Positions 21,118 to 31,789 of a DNA stretch of 64,000 nucleotides are shown here, in pieces. Position numbers and translations under genes: made by a program. The DNA comes from Basidiobolus meristosporus CBS 931.73 (taxonomy: Eukaryota > Basidiobolomycota > Basidiobolomycetes > Basidiobolales > Basidiobolaceae): positions 1-64,000 of the forward strand of contig MCFE01000017.1 of NCBI GenBank assembly GCA_002104905.1. The letters run 5' to 3'. The notes beneath the pieces were generated by a model that made no database searches, was not told where the DNA came from, and saw only the letters and a program-made list of their open reading frames with translations. Positions within the stretch are counted from its first letter, which is position 1. Each line of letters starts with the position of its first letter.

Positions 21118-22939
21118 TAGTTGTTGCTGTTGTTGCAATGTCTGCAAGAGGTTGGCGATGGCGCTAAAATCGATATTCCCCCCGGCGCCAAGTAAGGGAT
21201 TCAACAATGCATTGCCGGCCACATTCTGATCTTGAGCTGGCTGGGTCGGCGGCTGTGCTGTATGCTGAATAGGTGGTTGCTGTACTGCACTGTCTGCAGC
21301 TGGATAGTTACCGAGAGGTTGTGCAGCTTGTCCCCCGAGGGTCTCTTTATGGCGCATCATCACTGCTAGAGCTTCTTCCACACTGACGTTGTCATATGCT
21401 GCGATCAAAAATTTAAGAATAAATACCGTGGGAAACAGCCAGCCAACAAGCTACATTCAAGTAATCATTACCATCAAATTTGACATTATCCCCCACTCGG
21501 GATTTCTGGTCGAATACTTGCAGCGAAACCTTTTGCATTACTTGATGCTGTTTCTCAATGAAGATTACGGCGTGAACTCCCTCTAGGATCATTTGTCGGA
21601 TCACTGATCGAAGCGATATTTTTGGTGAAATGAACAAGGTGTCTACAGAAATGGAGCTCCCACGGAGGCTGTTTTCTACATGCCAAATAAACTGTCTAGA
21701 AGAGAGTGAGTATGTAAGTGCTGACAAGTGAAGAGGTTTCCCTTACCTATCTATCTGGTCCAATACAATAATTTGGCAAAATGGTATTTGGTCACCAAAG
21801 CGTCTAGGAAGTAAGAACTCGGATTCCTCAGGAGCACCCGGATGAGCACTAGGCGGATCTGCGGAAGCAGCAGGGCCAGTAGGCGGTCTGCTTTGAGGAT
21901 TGTAAGATGGATCAGAATAACCGGAGTGGTAGGAAGGATCCTGGCGAGGATAGTGCTGATATTCGCCATCATGAGATGGATCGTCATATTCTTCATGATA
22001 AGGCTCCCGGCCATAAGGTCTATCATCGCGATAAGGGCGCGAATCGTACTCTCTGTCGTATGGTCTGTGTCTGAAACACTCTCGCCCACGTCCTGGCCCT
22101 CCTCTACCCCTAAAGGGCTTTGGTTCGTAGTTGTGGTCCTCGTAACGGTCTTTGAAGAAGGGAGGTTGGTCAAAGCCGCGGCCTCTTCCTCTCGCCCTTC
22201 CACCACGTGCTCTTCCGCGTGCTCCTCGACCTCTCCCTCTTCCGCGGAAAGGAGGCCCTTCAAAGCCACCCCTTCTGAAGGAGTGACCCCCTCGACGATC
22301 TTCATGTCTGCCAGGTCGGCGATGTGGTTCAAAAATTCTTAGGTCTATACGCAGCATAGTATCAATATCACGGACATTAAGGCAAACACGTGTCTATGAC
22401 AACCAACCTATACGTAGTCCTTGTATGGGTCTTCCATTTTCATTCGCGATTGCGTCGCCGCATGCCTCCGCAGTCGCGAATTGAATCGTCCCGAAAGACC
22501 GCTTGATCATGATGTCAACTATTTCACCGTAAACGGAAAATATCTTGTGCAGCTCATGCTTTGAGGTTCTCTCTGAAGCCAAATTCCCGATGAAGAGTTT
22601 TGACCCAAACGGAAACTCATCCTCACGATCATGATCGTGATACTCCGCTGGTGAAAATTGGCGCTGCCTACATTATCAAAGACATATTTAAGAGCCTGAT
22701 CAGGTTAAGCAAAAGCTTTTCTAAGTACCCGTGAGAATCCATGTGGCCACCGTGTCCTGTTCGAAAGGATTAGTGCTGGAATTTGTGGATAGAATACCAT
22801 TTGCAAACGCACCTTCATCTTGACCCCCGGGATGGTTTTCCCCATAATTTATGTCATCGAAAGAACGATAATCGCCCCCACCGTATGAAAAATCTTCTGG
22901 GTCGTATGGAGCTGAGTCTGGATTATATTCTTCACTCAT
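20344..22939 (-). CDS. nab3: Nab3-like RNA-binding protein (RRM + RGG + NCOA5-like domain)
   Basis: Resembles Nab3, which with Nrd1 and Sen1 terminates non-coding transcripts in yeast. CDS exons: 22939-22813, 22756-22729 (28 nt), 22667-22408, 22344-21747, 21695-21472, 21398-20344 (763 aa). An acidic Tyr/Asp-rich N-terminus precedes one RRM (SKLFIGNL, SFGTIQF), an Arg/Gly/Tyr-rich region of about 120 residues, and an anticodon-binding-like domain (PFCQIIVLDQIDRQFIWHVE to VKFDAYDNVSVEEALAVM) shared by Nab3 and animal NCOA5. A 300-residue Gln/Pro/Ser tail has a polyGln run. The 28-nt exon is required to keep frame between the acidic start and the RRM. The first ATG is 22939; an upstream TTG is not a start. 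Function in termination is inferred from family. Confidence 0.82.
22729..22756 (-). other. nab3: 28-nt micro-exon of the Nab3-like gene
   Basis: Bounded by an intron ending in CGAACAG (22757-22812) and one starting GTACTTAG (22668-22728). It encodes GHGGHMDSHG across its junctions. Reading through either intron gives a stop or the wrong frame for the RRM, so the micro-exon is the only consistent solution found. Confidence 0.7.
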
Positions 22940-23362
22940 AGTACAATATGAACAGAACAAAGTTGTTCAAGGAATGTGAATAGTAAGTGACAATTTGTCT
23001 GTAAAGATGTCCTTAACTCTTATTCGTCAGAAAAAAAGGTTCCGTTCTATGGATTAATATATGATCTAATTCCGATTTATGACTAAACCTCTGGCCATGA
23101 TGCTATCCACATGAATCAGTTTGAATGGTGGGGGAGGGGAAACAATAGGCATTAGCATTCAACCAGCAGAATCATCAAAATCCCATTAATCAACTATGTA
23201 CAAAAGCTGCCTAAACGCCACTTGAGTTATCGACAAAAATAGCACGATTTCCACACTCCTTGCTTACCTCTACGGCTCTGACTAAACAGATTGAGAAGTT
23301 CGTAAGGTTTGGCGATAACTCGACCTGTCAACAGAAGTGTAGATTGTTACATTCAATACTAG
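22940..23362. promoter_or_regulatory. Divergent promoter region, nab3-like and CLC genes
   Basis: About 423 bp between two divergent start codons. It is AT-rich with a run of A at 23031-23037. No TATA box or repeated motif stands out. Confidence 0.35.
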
Positions 23363-26300
23363 ATGAACTCGCAGCAGTATGTATTTGGAAAGTTCTCTTT
23401 GAGTCCATTGATACACTATATTTCACGACAATATAAATGTTAATGTTTGAATCAGCAATAGTACAGGCGGTTCGGCCGTGCCAGAGAGTTTTAATTTACC
23501 CAGAGAGCCTGAGGATGAAGAGGCCCTTAAAGCTATTTCACGTTATGAGGATTTTGCTACAGTTGGTATGGCCATTTATTAGAGAATTTAGGGTGGACTC
23601 AATGTTAACCATCTGTTAGACTGGATCCAGGACGCTAATATGGAGCGCTCTCGTCGACAAAAGCTTGTGAGTGGTCTGGATAGCTCGTGGAAATCGTGGT
23701 TATGGCTTTCTTTTGAAGCCGGACAGGCATGGGTAGTGGCTTTACTTGTCGGTAGGTATTCTTGTTACTCTGTGAAGCTAGAAATATATCCCCTACATAT
23801 GAAAGTATATATTATAAAAATAACGCTTACCCAACACTCTTCTATTTAGGATGTACCGTTGGATTAAACGCGGCGCTTATCAATATTATATCGGAATGGT
23901 TAAGCGATGTGAAGCTGGGATACTGCTCTACTGGATGGTGGCTTAATCAAAAATTTTGCTGTTGGGAAGTAGAAGATGAGAGTAAGTTCAAAACACACCC
24001 TCCAATACTTGAAGGGCATCACTAACGCTATGTTGAATAGCCGGCTCTTGTGCCGATTGGTATGACTGGAGCATGAGGTTGAATTTTCCTCGAGACTTGT
24101 TCTTTATCAACTGGGTTTTTTATATTATGTTTGCGGTAACGATCCCCAACTTTTTCTTTTGGTGAACAACTGCTAAAGACAATCCATGCAGTCGCTTTTC
24201 GCATTTGTTGCCGCCTTTTTGGTGAAATCATACGCGCCATATGCCGCCGGATCAGGAATTTCTGAAATCAAAGTTATTTTGGGTTAGTTACACACCGTAC
24301 ACTGCTCACTGCTAGTGATCAACCGCTGAAACTGGGTTTACTTGGATCTTTAGGTGGATTTGTTATCAAAGGGTTCCTCGGCTTGTGGACAGTAATTATC
24401 AAAAGTCTGGGAGTGGTAAGTTTGACATCATTCGATCAAGTTATACTAATATTAATGGCTTACCTTATGTAAGGCAATGGTAGTCGCCTCTGGTCTGAGT
24501 GTAGGAAAGGAAGGGCCTGCCGTTCATATTGCATGTTGCATCGGAAACGTAATATCTCGGAACTTTAGCAAATTCAAGCACAACAAAGGTTTGCCCAATT
24601 TTTAAACCATGTAGAGCACCCTTAGCTTAACCTAGTTTCTTCAAAGCCAGGAAACGAGAAATATTATCGGCCGCTTCTGCAGCTGGCGTAGCTGTCGCTT
24701 TTGGCTCACCTATCGGTGGAGTGTTATTCTCATTAGAGGTAAGTCCCGAAATAACCATCCTAAGCGCTGTAGTGTGCTTTAACTTCAAACATACTTCCAT
24801 AGGAAATCAGTTCCTTTTTCCCACTAAAAACATTATGGAGGACCTTTTTCTGCGCCCTGGTCTCGACGGTTACCTTACAGGTAAAACATTATGGTAACCT
24901 ACAAGAGGCCTCAAGATACTAAAGTGAAATTGCATCAACGCCTTAAGGCTATCAACCCATTTCGTACCGGCAAATTAGTCATTTTCGAAGTAACCTACAA
25001 TCGTGACTGGCATTTTTTCGAGATTTTCTGGTTCATCCTTCTTGGTGTATTTGGGGTAATTTTATAACGCTTTTCTATTCCGTTCTTGCGGGCTTTGGTT
25101 AAACCGCAATATGTATCCAACTTCTCAGGGTCTTTACGGAGCACTCTTGACAAAGCTCAATCTTATTGTCGCAACTTACCGTCGTAAATACCTGCGCGAC
25201 TATGGCGTGCAAGAAGCAACAATCTTGGCATTCGTTACTGCGGTTATCGGATATTTCAACATCTTCATGAGGTAAACTCTTTCCACCTAACCTGACATTC
25301 AGCCATTGATGTCGCTAATCTGGGTCCTCATAGAATGGATATGGGGGAAATGATGTCCATCTTGTTCAAAGAATGCGAAGAAGGCGACTTTTATGGGCTT
25401 TGCAAGTATGTCTGTTTTGGAGCAGATGACACCGAACGACGTTTTAATTGACTGTTTTTCAGACGACAACAGATTGGCAGTGTGATGAATTTGCTATTTT
25501 GGGCCACAATATTACGGATATGCCTTTGCATAATATCGTATGGAGCCAAGGTATGTGTTTTTAATCATTACCATGGATTGCTCTTGCTAATTGAGTTAAT
25601 CAATTTCAAGGTGCCTTGTGGTATTTTCGTTCCATCAATGGCTATCGGTGCCTGCTTCGGGCGATTTGTAGGCATGGGTGTTCAAGCATTACATCAGTAT
25701 GTGTTACGTCCTTTCGTGACTCGTATCTCAACAGTCTTCTAAGTAATATTATGTTATCTAGCAATTACCCCTCTTTGCTCATGTTTTCGACATGTCAACC
25801 CGATGTTCCTGTAAGATGGCGAAGTATCCATTGGATTTACCACTTAAACTTACGATTTCTTGGTGACAGTGTATCACTCCGGGAACATACTCTTTCCTTG
25901 GTGCCGCCGCAGCTCTTTGGTAAATGGCATCTTGACTATGATCCATGTTTAACTGTCTTATTGAACATATGATTTCTATGTTGCTAGCGGAGTAACAAAA
26001 ATGACGGGTAAGTTTTGGCAATTCACACGTTGGAGCAAAATCACTAAAGTGATATATAGTGTCCCTGGTGGTTATTATGTTTGAGCTGACGGGTGCCCTG
26101 ACTTACATTGTACCCACAATGGTACGCCTTATTGATTAATTTTGTTATCAACGCGGTGGCTAAGCTACTTCACAGATTACGATTATGGTCACCAAAGCTG
26201 TCGGGGATCTATTCATGACCGGAGGGATATATCCTTTTGCCATAAAAAGCACCATAGAACTGCTGTATTTGCGAATGATGTTGACCAATTGTCCTTAACT

Positions 26301-27283
26301 TCCATTACAGCAGACCAAATGATTAAGCTTAACGGTTTTCCGTTTCTTGATAAAGAGGATCATCTATTCGGCATCTCCGGTAAAGCGTACATAATGTATT
26401 CGCAAAGAGTTACACACCCTAAGAATATCCTCGTGTACTTCTAGTATCACAGGTTATGGTTAGAGATCAGACAGTGTTTGCGTCCACAGGAATGAGACTT
26501 GAAAACATTGGTAATTGGCAGAATAACAAGACTATTTGGAAGTCCAATGAAATTAATCACTGAATCCGCTTTACAGAGCAAATATTGGAAGAGTGTAGCT
26601 ACAGCGGTTTTCCCATTGTTGAAACCCGCAAAAATATGAAATTAACCGGATTTATATCACGGTCCGAACTGACGTATGCGATTGGTAACTGATTCATACG
26701 TTTTTTAGTGATAACCTTGGATACTAACCTGTTGCTACAGAAAAAGCAAAACGAACGAGATCGATCAGCCCATCCGCCTACTGTTTCTTTAGTACTGAAG
26801 ACCACAACCCTCCCGCTGAAATCGAAGGCAACTCATCCGCTTTTATTGACTTTGGCCCATGGATTGATCAGGTATTTTTCCGCTTTGTTTACTCTATTTG
26901 TTGCGTGCCATGTCTAACTGTAGTTGGATAACAATCTAGACTCCGTTTACGGTTCACCCTAAGCTTCCTCTGGAGACGGCCATGGATTTGTTCAAGAAAA
27001 TGGGGTAATATATGCATTATCCTTTCATGTTAACTTCGTAGGTTAATCATTTTGCATATGTATCATGGTTAGCCCTCGAACGATTCTGGTCGAGCTAAAT
27101 GGAAGACTGGTTGGACTGTTGACCAAGAAAGACGTCCTCCGAGCTGTGCACACCAAGCCTGTCGAAGATCCATTGCTTCCATCAAGACCGGAAGTGCATC
27201 GCGGGATGTCGGCTGACTCCTCATCTGCATATTTTTTCAGCGACTCCGAAGTAGAATTGGACACCCTCGCACCACGACACTAA
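23363..27283 (+). CDS. CLC chloride/proton exchanger (Gef1/CLC-3 type), 26 exons
   Basis: Endosomal or Golgi chloride/proton antiporter. CDS exons: 23363-23376, 23456-23565, 23620-23751, 23850-23981, 24041-24135, 24192-24282, 24354-24415, 24474-24588, 24647-24738, 24803-24880, 24948-25055, 25129-25271, 25334-25405, 25463-25550, 25611-25696, 25762-25810, 25870-25919, 25988-26007, 26060-26121, 26176-26228, 26309-26379, 26445-26510, 26577-26684, 26741-26871, 26940-27004, 27073-27283 (767 aa). Motifs are [18 protein letters not shown] (gating glutamate present), [15 protein letters not shown], then two CBS domains ([10 protein letters not shown] onward; [20 protein letters not shown]). An acidic YEDFATVDWIQD segment precedes helix B. 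All junctions keep phase. The intron 26229-26308 is AT-AC; the others are GT-AG. The proton glutamate region supports an exchanger rather than a channel. Confidence 0.93.
26229..26308 (+). other. U12-type AT-AC intron in the CLC gene
   Basis: 80-nt intron with 5' end ATATCCTTT (the U12 donor consensus) and branch TCCTTAAC at 26292-26299 (the U12 branch consensus). It ends AC ten bases after the branch A. Splicing AT/AC joins GGI to [13 protein letters not shown] and keeps CLC homology. Ending two bases later at AG, or using the internal GTATTTG as donor, runs into a stop codon. Confidence 0.88.
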
Positions 27284-27610
27284 CTCGATACTAGCTGAAA
27301 GTTGGTCACATTGCCAGTTTGACCATTGCATCCCTCACCCTATTCATCGAGGAATAAAATGGAATTGTATATTTTGTCGAGCAACCAGAAGATCTTCGTC
27401 TCGCGGATAATTTGCACTAAGGGCCTCCGAATAAAGCCCAGTCCGGTTTTTTCTTGCATAAATCGGTTTACAACTAATTTTTGATTTTTTTTTCACCTCA
27501 GTTGGGTCTTTTTTTTTCGTGGACTAATATGACAAAGTGACACACAATGAATTCCTTTTCGTTTGCGCGTTTTGGACATCCTTTGAACAAAACCTTAAAA
27601 ATTATACAGC
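27284..27610. promoter_or_regulatory. gar1: Upstream region of gar1
   Basis: 327 bp with two T-rich tracts (27480-27493 and 27509-27519) shortly upstream of the gar1 start. Similar T or A tracts lie upstream of nhp2/esf2 and rpl43. No other motif was identified. Confidence 0.35.
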
Positions 27611-28249
27611 ATGTCTCGTGGTGGATTTAGCCGTGGCGGTAGAGGTGGTTCTCGTGGTGGTCGTGGTGGTTACGGTGGCCCTATGGGTCCCCCTGACCGT
27701 GTTCTCGAAATGGGCTCTTTCATGCATGACTGTGAGGGTGATATGGTTTGCAAGTCCATCAACCCCAAGATCCCATATTTCAACGCCCCTATCTACTTGG
27801 AGAATAAGACACAAATCGGCAAAGTCGATGAGATCTTGGGTCCCATCACCGAGGTGTTCTTCACTGTCAAGTTGCAAGACGGCATTGTAGCCTCTTCTTT
27901 CAAGCCAGAAGATAAGGTCTACATTGGCGAAGACAAGCTTCTGCCCCTCGAGCGCTTCTTGCCCAAGCCCAAGACCACCGGAGCTAAAGGTTAGTATTCG
28001 AAGTGGTATTACATGGAATATATATATATATATTACACATACTAATGATCGTATATAGTTGCCAAGCGTGGTGGCCGTGGTGGTGCTACTCCTCGTGGTG
28101 GTCGTGGCGGCTTCACCCCCCGCGGTGGCCGTGGTGGTTTCACTCCTCGCGGCGGACGCGGCGGTTTCACTCCTCGCGGTGGACGCGGCGGCTTCACCCC
28201 CCGTGGTGGTCGTGGTGGCTTCACTCCTCGTGGACGTGGTCGCTTCTAG
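27611..28249 (+). CDS. gar1: H/ACA snoRNP protein Gar1
   Basis: Core protein of box H/ACA small nucleolar RNPs that guide pseudouridylation of rRNA, acting in the nucleolus with Nhp2, Nop10 and Cbf5. CDS exons 27611-27989 and 28059-28249 (189 aa). A short N-terminal RGG stretch ([12 protein letters not shown]) precedes the Gar1 core ([50 protein letters not shown]), followed by a C-terminal tail of RGG/GGFTPR repeats ending GRGRF. The 69-nt intron sits just before the second RGG domain and has an AT dinucleotide run. Nhp2 is encoded 1.9 kb away. Confidence 0.96.
28080..28243 (+). repeat. gar1: Tandem 33-bp repeats coding the Gar1 RGG tail
   Basis: About five to six imperfect 33-bp units, each encoding GGRGGFTPR with small changes, with third-codon drift between units. 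Unit number may vary between strains. Confidence 0.75.
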
Positions 28250-28614
28250 ACAACTCTTATTAAGAGCTTTTACGGTAGAACATATATTTCAGTCACTCCA
28301 GCCACGATCATGCACTACTCTTCTTCAGCCTGGTCTATTGTGAACACTTTTTAAATTTCGCTTGATATAAAATTTCTTCTGGTATTCTTCCCGTTTCAAG
28401 AGAACTCCGAATTTTAACCTGTCAACTGTGTATATTGACGATCGAATCCAATGTCGATTCATGGCCATAGAATAAAGTGATACATCTCGGTACTTCTTCC
28501 TGAATTCTTACATCGTTTATTTGTTGGGAGTGTCTATAGCTAGTGGGCCACTCAGTGTATAAATAAGTAGGATTTATGGTACATTGTATTTGGTGAGAGC
28601 ACATAAGGTCAACC
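28250..28614. other. Convergent 3' region between gar1 and esf2
   Basis: 365 bp between two converging stop codons. AATAAA occurs at 28471-28476 on the plus strand, but it lies 220 bp beyond gar1. No gene was seen. Confidence 0.3.
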
Positions 28615-29769
28615 CTAATCATCCAAAACCTCTCTGGTTTTCATCTCACGCTGCTTGAACGTTCTCTTGATGGGCACCACATCATCCTCGTCCAGCTTGC
28701 GCTTCTTCTTTTCTTGAATGCCCTTGATGATCTTGGCCTTCTCGACATTTTCAACGTACATCTTGTTCTCCTTGCGGGCCTGAGAAATCTCTGCGCGTAG
28801 CTTTTGCTCGCGAACTGCCTTCTCATATGCTGTGAAAAGAGGGTTAGCGCCAATATAACGATGTGAAGCTAGGGGTCAGCCTACCGATTCTCTCAGTCAG
28901 ATGGTTCCACTTGAACTTGGGCAGATACTTGATATTCCAGATATCGTCATAATAATAGCTACCTTTCTTCCCGCCTGTTGAACCAAGTGTTAGTGTTATG
29001 AGGCCATATGAATCCGATGGTGTGCTTCTGCCTCATACCAATGATGTTTCCGTTCAGAGTGAGCGCGGCAATCTTGGCAAACTTCTTGTTCTTGAACTCC
29101 ACCCAGCCTTCTGTGAACTTCTTCTTCTTGTTGCCACCGTACTTCTTTCTACGTTGATAAACCTTGTGATCTATGGGACGTTGAGGTTAGTACTGGCTTG
29201 GCATCGTCGTAACTGAACACCATGAAAGTACCTTCTGGGGCAAGGTAAATCCGGCCAATCTCTCCAAACTTTGTAAGCAAGTGTCTTATCTTTTGGGGTT
29301 TCATGAACGGAGGGATGGTTGATAGGTAGACGAGTCCAGTTTTGTCTGCCGCTTTTTGGAAGGACTCTAATTCCTCTTTGCTAATAGGTTTCACCACCTT
29401 CTTCTTGCTAGCGGTTGGGATGTTAGACGGTTCACCAGAAGCCTCGACTGATTGACCAACACTATCCTCTTCCACCTGGTCGTCCTCATTCTCAAGCTCT
29501 TCCTCGATGGCTTGGGCTTCTTCGTCGCTACCGCTTTCGTCGTTTTCACTCCATTCTTCCGAGTCGGAATCGGATGTAACATTCTTTCGAGCCGAAAATT
29601 GCCTGGATTTGCTTTCATTGTCGTCAATTGAGCCGTCGCTTTCCTCAGCTTCCTCTTCCTCGAGGTTGTGAATGGAAGCGAATACCTGCTTGTTCTGCTC
29701 ACTCTCAGCCTCGGCGGAGCGTTTTGCTTTGGTAGAGGTGGAGAGCTTCTTACTTGTTCCTTTGACCAT
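28615..29769 (-). CDS. esf2: Esf2/ABT1 18S rRNA-processing factor
   Basis: Nucleolar RNA-binding protein of the small-subunit processome that stimulates Dbp8 and early 18S processing. CDS exons: 29769-29232, 29170-29039, 28974-28885, 28829-28615 (324 aa). A long acidic Ser/Glu/Asp region (residues 1-130) precedes the ESF2/ABT1 RRM (GLVYLSTIPPFMKPQKIRHL, GEIGRIYLAPE, then after the first splice DHKVYQRRKKYGG and FTEGWVEFKNKKFAKIAALTL). The family tail follows ([27 protein letters not shown]), then a basic helix. ATG 29769 is the first Met (an upstream TTG in the same frame is not a start). It is divergent from nhp2. Confidence 0.94.
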
Positions 29770-30128
29770 ATTGGAGGAGTTTACTTTCAAGGGCTTGAAC
29801 AACCACTAACTACAAACCCGAAGGAGCGGCCGCTGATTCCTCCACGAACGTCATTATATCCGCTGAATTTTTTTTCTTCTAGCAAAATTCCAACCTGTGG
29901 AAAGTGGCGTAAAACCTCGCATAAACAGGTGACTAAATGACACCTTAATCAATCTAGTCCAACACCCGAACGCATTGGGATGGTCAGGCAGGAAAAAAAA
30001 AAGCATCATCCTTTTTTTAGAGGTTTCTTTTTTTTTCCCGTTGTCTTTTTTCCAGCGGACTTTTTTTCCCAATACTTATCTTTGTGCAATTTACTTTGCT
30101 CGTTAAAGTTTTCGGAATATCTACGACC
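29770..30128. promoter_or_regulatory. Bidirectional promoter of esf2 and nhp2
   Basis: 359 bp between two divergent ribosome-biogenesis genes. CCGCTGA occurs exactly twice (29830-29836 and 29860-29866), and the near match CCAGCGGA at 30052-30059 carries the motif on the other strand. T-rich tracts lie at 29867-29874 and between 30010 and 30068. Classical yeast RRPE/PAC elements were not found. Confidence 0.45.
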
Positions 30129-30659
30129 ATGGCCAAAGAGAAGAAATCAAAGAGCGTCGAAACTAGCGAAGAGGTTGAGGTTCATCCCGATGCCATCTCT
30201 CCCATTGCCAAGCCTATGGCCGAGAAGAAGCTCTCCAAGAAGCTTTTGAAGGTCGTCAAGAAGGCCTCCAAGAAGAAGCATGTTAAGCGCGGAGTCAAGG
30301 AAGTCGTCAAGGGACTTCGTAAGGGCGAGAAGGGGTAGGTGTATTTTCGTGTTCTTCCGAATCTTTGTCAGTCTTTCTCATGGTCACCTTTTCTCGTGTT
30401 AGTTTGGTCGTTTTCGCTGGTAACGTCTCCCCCATGGACGTTTTGAGTCACATTCCAGGTTATGTGCGAAGACGCTTCTGTGCCTTACTGCTTCGTCCAA
30501 TCCAAGGAAGAGTTGGGAACCGCCGCCTCTACAAAAAGACCTACCTCCGTCGTCATGATCGTTCCCGGAGGAAAGACTGGCAAAGATGATCTTGAGGACT
30601 ACAAAGAAGTATATGATGAGTGCTTCAAGACCGTTAAGGGCCTTGAAATCGAAGCTTAA
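30129..30659 (+). CDS. nhp2: H/ACA snoRNP protein Nhp2 (with one-base frame break)
   Basis: L7Ae-family core protein of H/ACA snoRNPs, partner of Gar1 and Cbf5. Exon 1 is 30129-30334; exon 2 runs 30403-30659. Exon 1 encodes a Lys-rich N-terminus (KKASKKKHVKRGVKEVVKGL). Exon 2 encodes LVVFAGNVSPMDVLSHIP and then, one base out of frame, VMCEDASVPYCFVQSKEELG to the end EIEA. Human Nhp2 reads HLPVMCED at this point, so a single extra base at 30458-30459 (CCA G GTT) breaks the frame. No intron of plausible size restores it. Either an assembly or sequencing indel or a real mutation; Nhp2 is essential in yeast, which favours an error. A 68-nt intron separates the exons. Confidence 0.9.
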
Positions 30660-31063
30660 ACGTGTTCACTGTTCGCCGACAACTTATTTCGTTTATGTTT
30701 TCCCTCACTACTGGTACACTGAATTGTAAATTACAAGTGCTCTACATTCTATGATATACTTTCCAACTTGTAGTAATCTTGGTGTGGATCACATTCTACA
30801 TGGTTAGACCATTTGTTTCTTTTAGACTTTTACTAGAACATTGTTATCTTGGTAAAGGAAAATTCTTGAATAAAGCAATTTGATAAAATCTCTGTCTTGC
30901 CAGCCGAACATCCAAATGATGAGTGGTACGCATTACCTAGCGGTGTCTTTAGGTCAAGTGAGTTGCAATTGCTTGGCTTTTATTTCACAGCAAACATGGT
31001 GAATGAGGATATGAACAAGCTGGTTTCTACTAAATCACTTAAATCCCGTCTTGTTTATATAAT
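30660..31063. other. Convergent 3' region between nhp2 and rpl6
   Basis: 404 bp between the two stop codons. AATAAA at 30869-30874 is a candidate poly(A) signal for nhp2 (plus). No coding signal. Confidence 0.3.
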
Positions 31064-31780
31064 TTAGAACTTCAAAGCATGGGGAGCTTGACCCTTACGA
31101 AGAGAGAAGGAAGCGTTCAAGTAAGAACGGAGGTGGGGAACTTGGCTGACGGCAGCCAAGATCTCTTTGTCGACCAACTTTTGGTCAGCAGAGCGAGACT
31201 CGGAGATGACCTTCTTGGGTTGCTTCTCATCGAAGAATTCTTCCTCAGTCTTGGAGGCCTTGGAGGTCTTCTCCTTCTTGAAGTAGGCATCATCGAACTT
31301 CTCGTCGACGGTAACGTTGCTCAAGTCAACCTTGGTGGAGGTGGCAAGGACGTAGGCTTGGTTGACACGTCTGAGGGGAACACCGTTGACCTTGTAGGGA
31401 CCAGTGACCAACAACAAACCGGAAGCAAGTTGCTTCAAGAAGACAACTCTCTTTCCGCGGAAACGACCGGCCAAGAGGACGAGGACGGTTCCGGGGGTGA
31501 TGGTGGCACGAAGCTTGGTGGGCTTGGCGGACTTGCGGGAAACCTTAGGTTGGGCAATATCCTCAGCAGGGTACCAGCGAGAAGCCTTGTTCAAGGCAAC
31601 AACACGTTCTTTTCCATTCTTCTCACCGTTGACTTGGACAGTCTTGGTAGTGGCAGGAGCAGCGGCGGACTTCTCGGCGGCAACCTTTTGCTTCTTGTAA
31701 AGGGCACGCTTGGAGAAGGCGCTGGAGCGGGAGAGGCGGGTAACACCAGGAGCAATGAAAGAGTTACGGGGTGCGTGCAT
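31064..31780 (-). CDS. rpl6: 60S ribosomal protein L6 (eL6)
   Basis: Structural protein of the large ribosomal subunit, 238 aa, single coding exon. The N-terminus MHAPRNSFIAPGVTRLSRS is typical of eL6. The KOW-like core appears as TPGTVLVLLAGRFRGKRVVF, LLLVTGPYKVNGVPLRRVNQ and YVLATSTKVDLS. The C-terminus ends PHLRSYLNASFSLRKGQ. Codon use is strongly biased (C or G in third positions), as expected for high expression. A 5'-UTR intron is likely just upstream. The long plus-strand open frame opposite it is a by-product of this bias. Confidence 0.97.
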   Translation of the reverse strand: MHAPRNSFIAPGVTRLSRSSAFSKRALYKKQKVAAEKSAAAPATTKTVQVNGEKNGKERVVALNKASRWYPAEDIAQPKVSRKSAKPTKLRATITPGTVLVLLAGRFRGKRVVFLKQLASGLLLVTGPYKVNGVPLRRVNQAYVLATSTKVDLSNVTVDEKFDDAYFKKEKTSKASKTEEEFFDEKQPKKVISESRSADQKLVDKEILAAVSQVPHLRSYLNASFSLRKGQAPHALKF

Positions 31781-31789
31781 CTTTAACCA

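Noticed and set aside
21842-22342. Open frame opposite the RGG region of the Nab3-like gene
   Set aside because: Low-complexity antisense of Arg/Gly codons; the minus strand has clear domains and consistent splicing.
26229-26310. Ordinary GT-AG alternatives for the AT-AC intron of clc
   Set aside because: Using the internal GTATTTG donor with the AG at 26309-26310, or AT with that AG, leads directly to a stop codon and loses CLC homology.
30420-30458. A 39-nt or 19-nt intron to explain the nhp2 frame break
   Set aside because: The 39-nt removal does not change frame and deletes conserved residues; 19 nt is too short for spliceosomal removal and also deletes conserved sequence.
31079-31786. 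235-codon open frame on the plus strand across rpl6
   Set aside because: It is exactly antisense to rpl6, whose strong codon bias removes stops on the other strand; its Gly/Leu/Val-rich product has no domain character.
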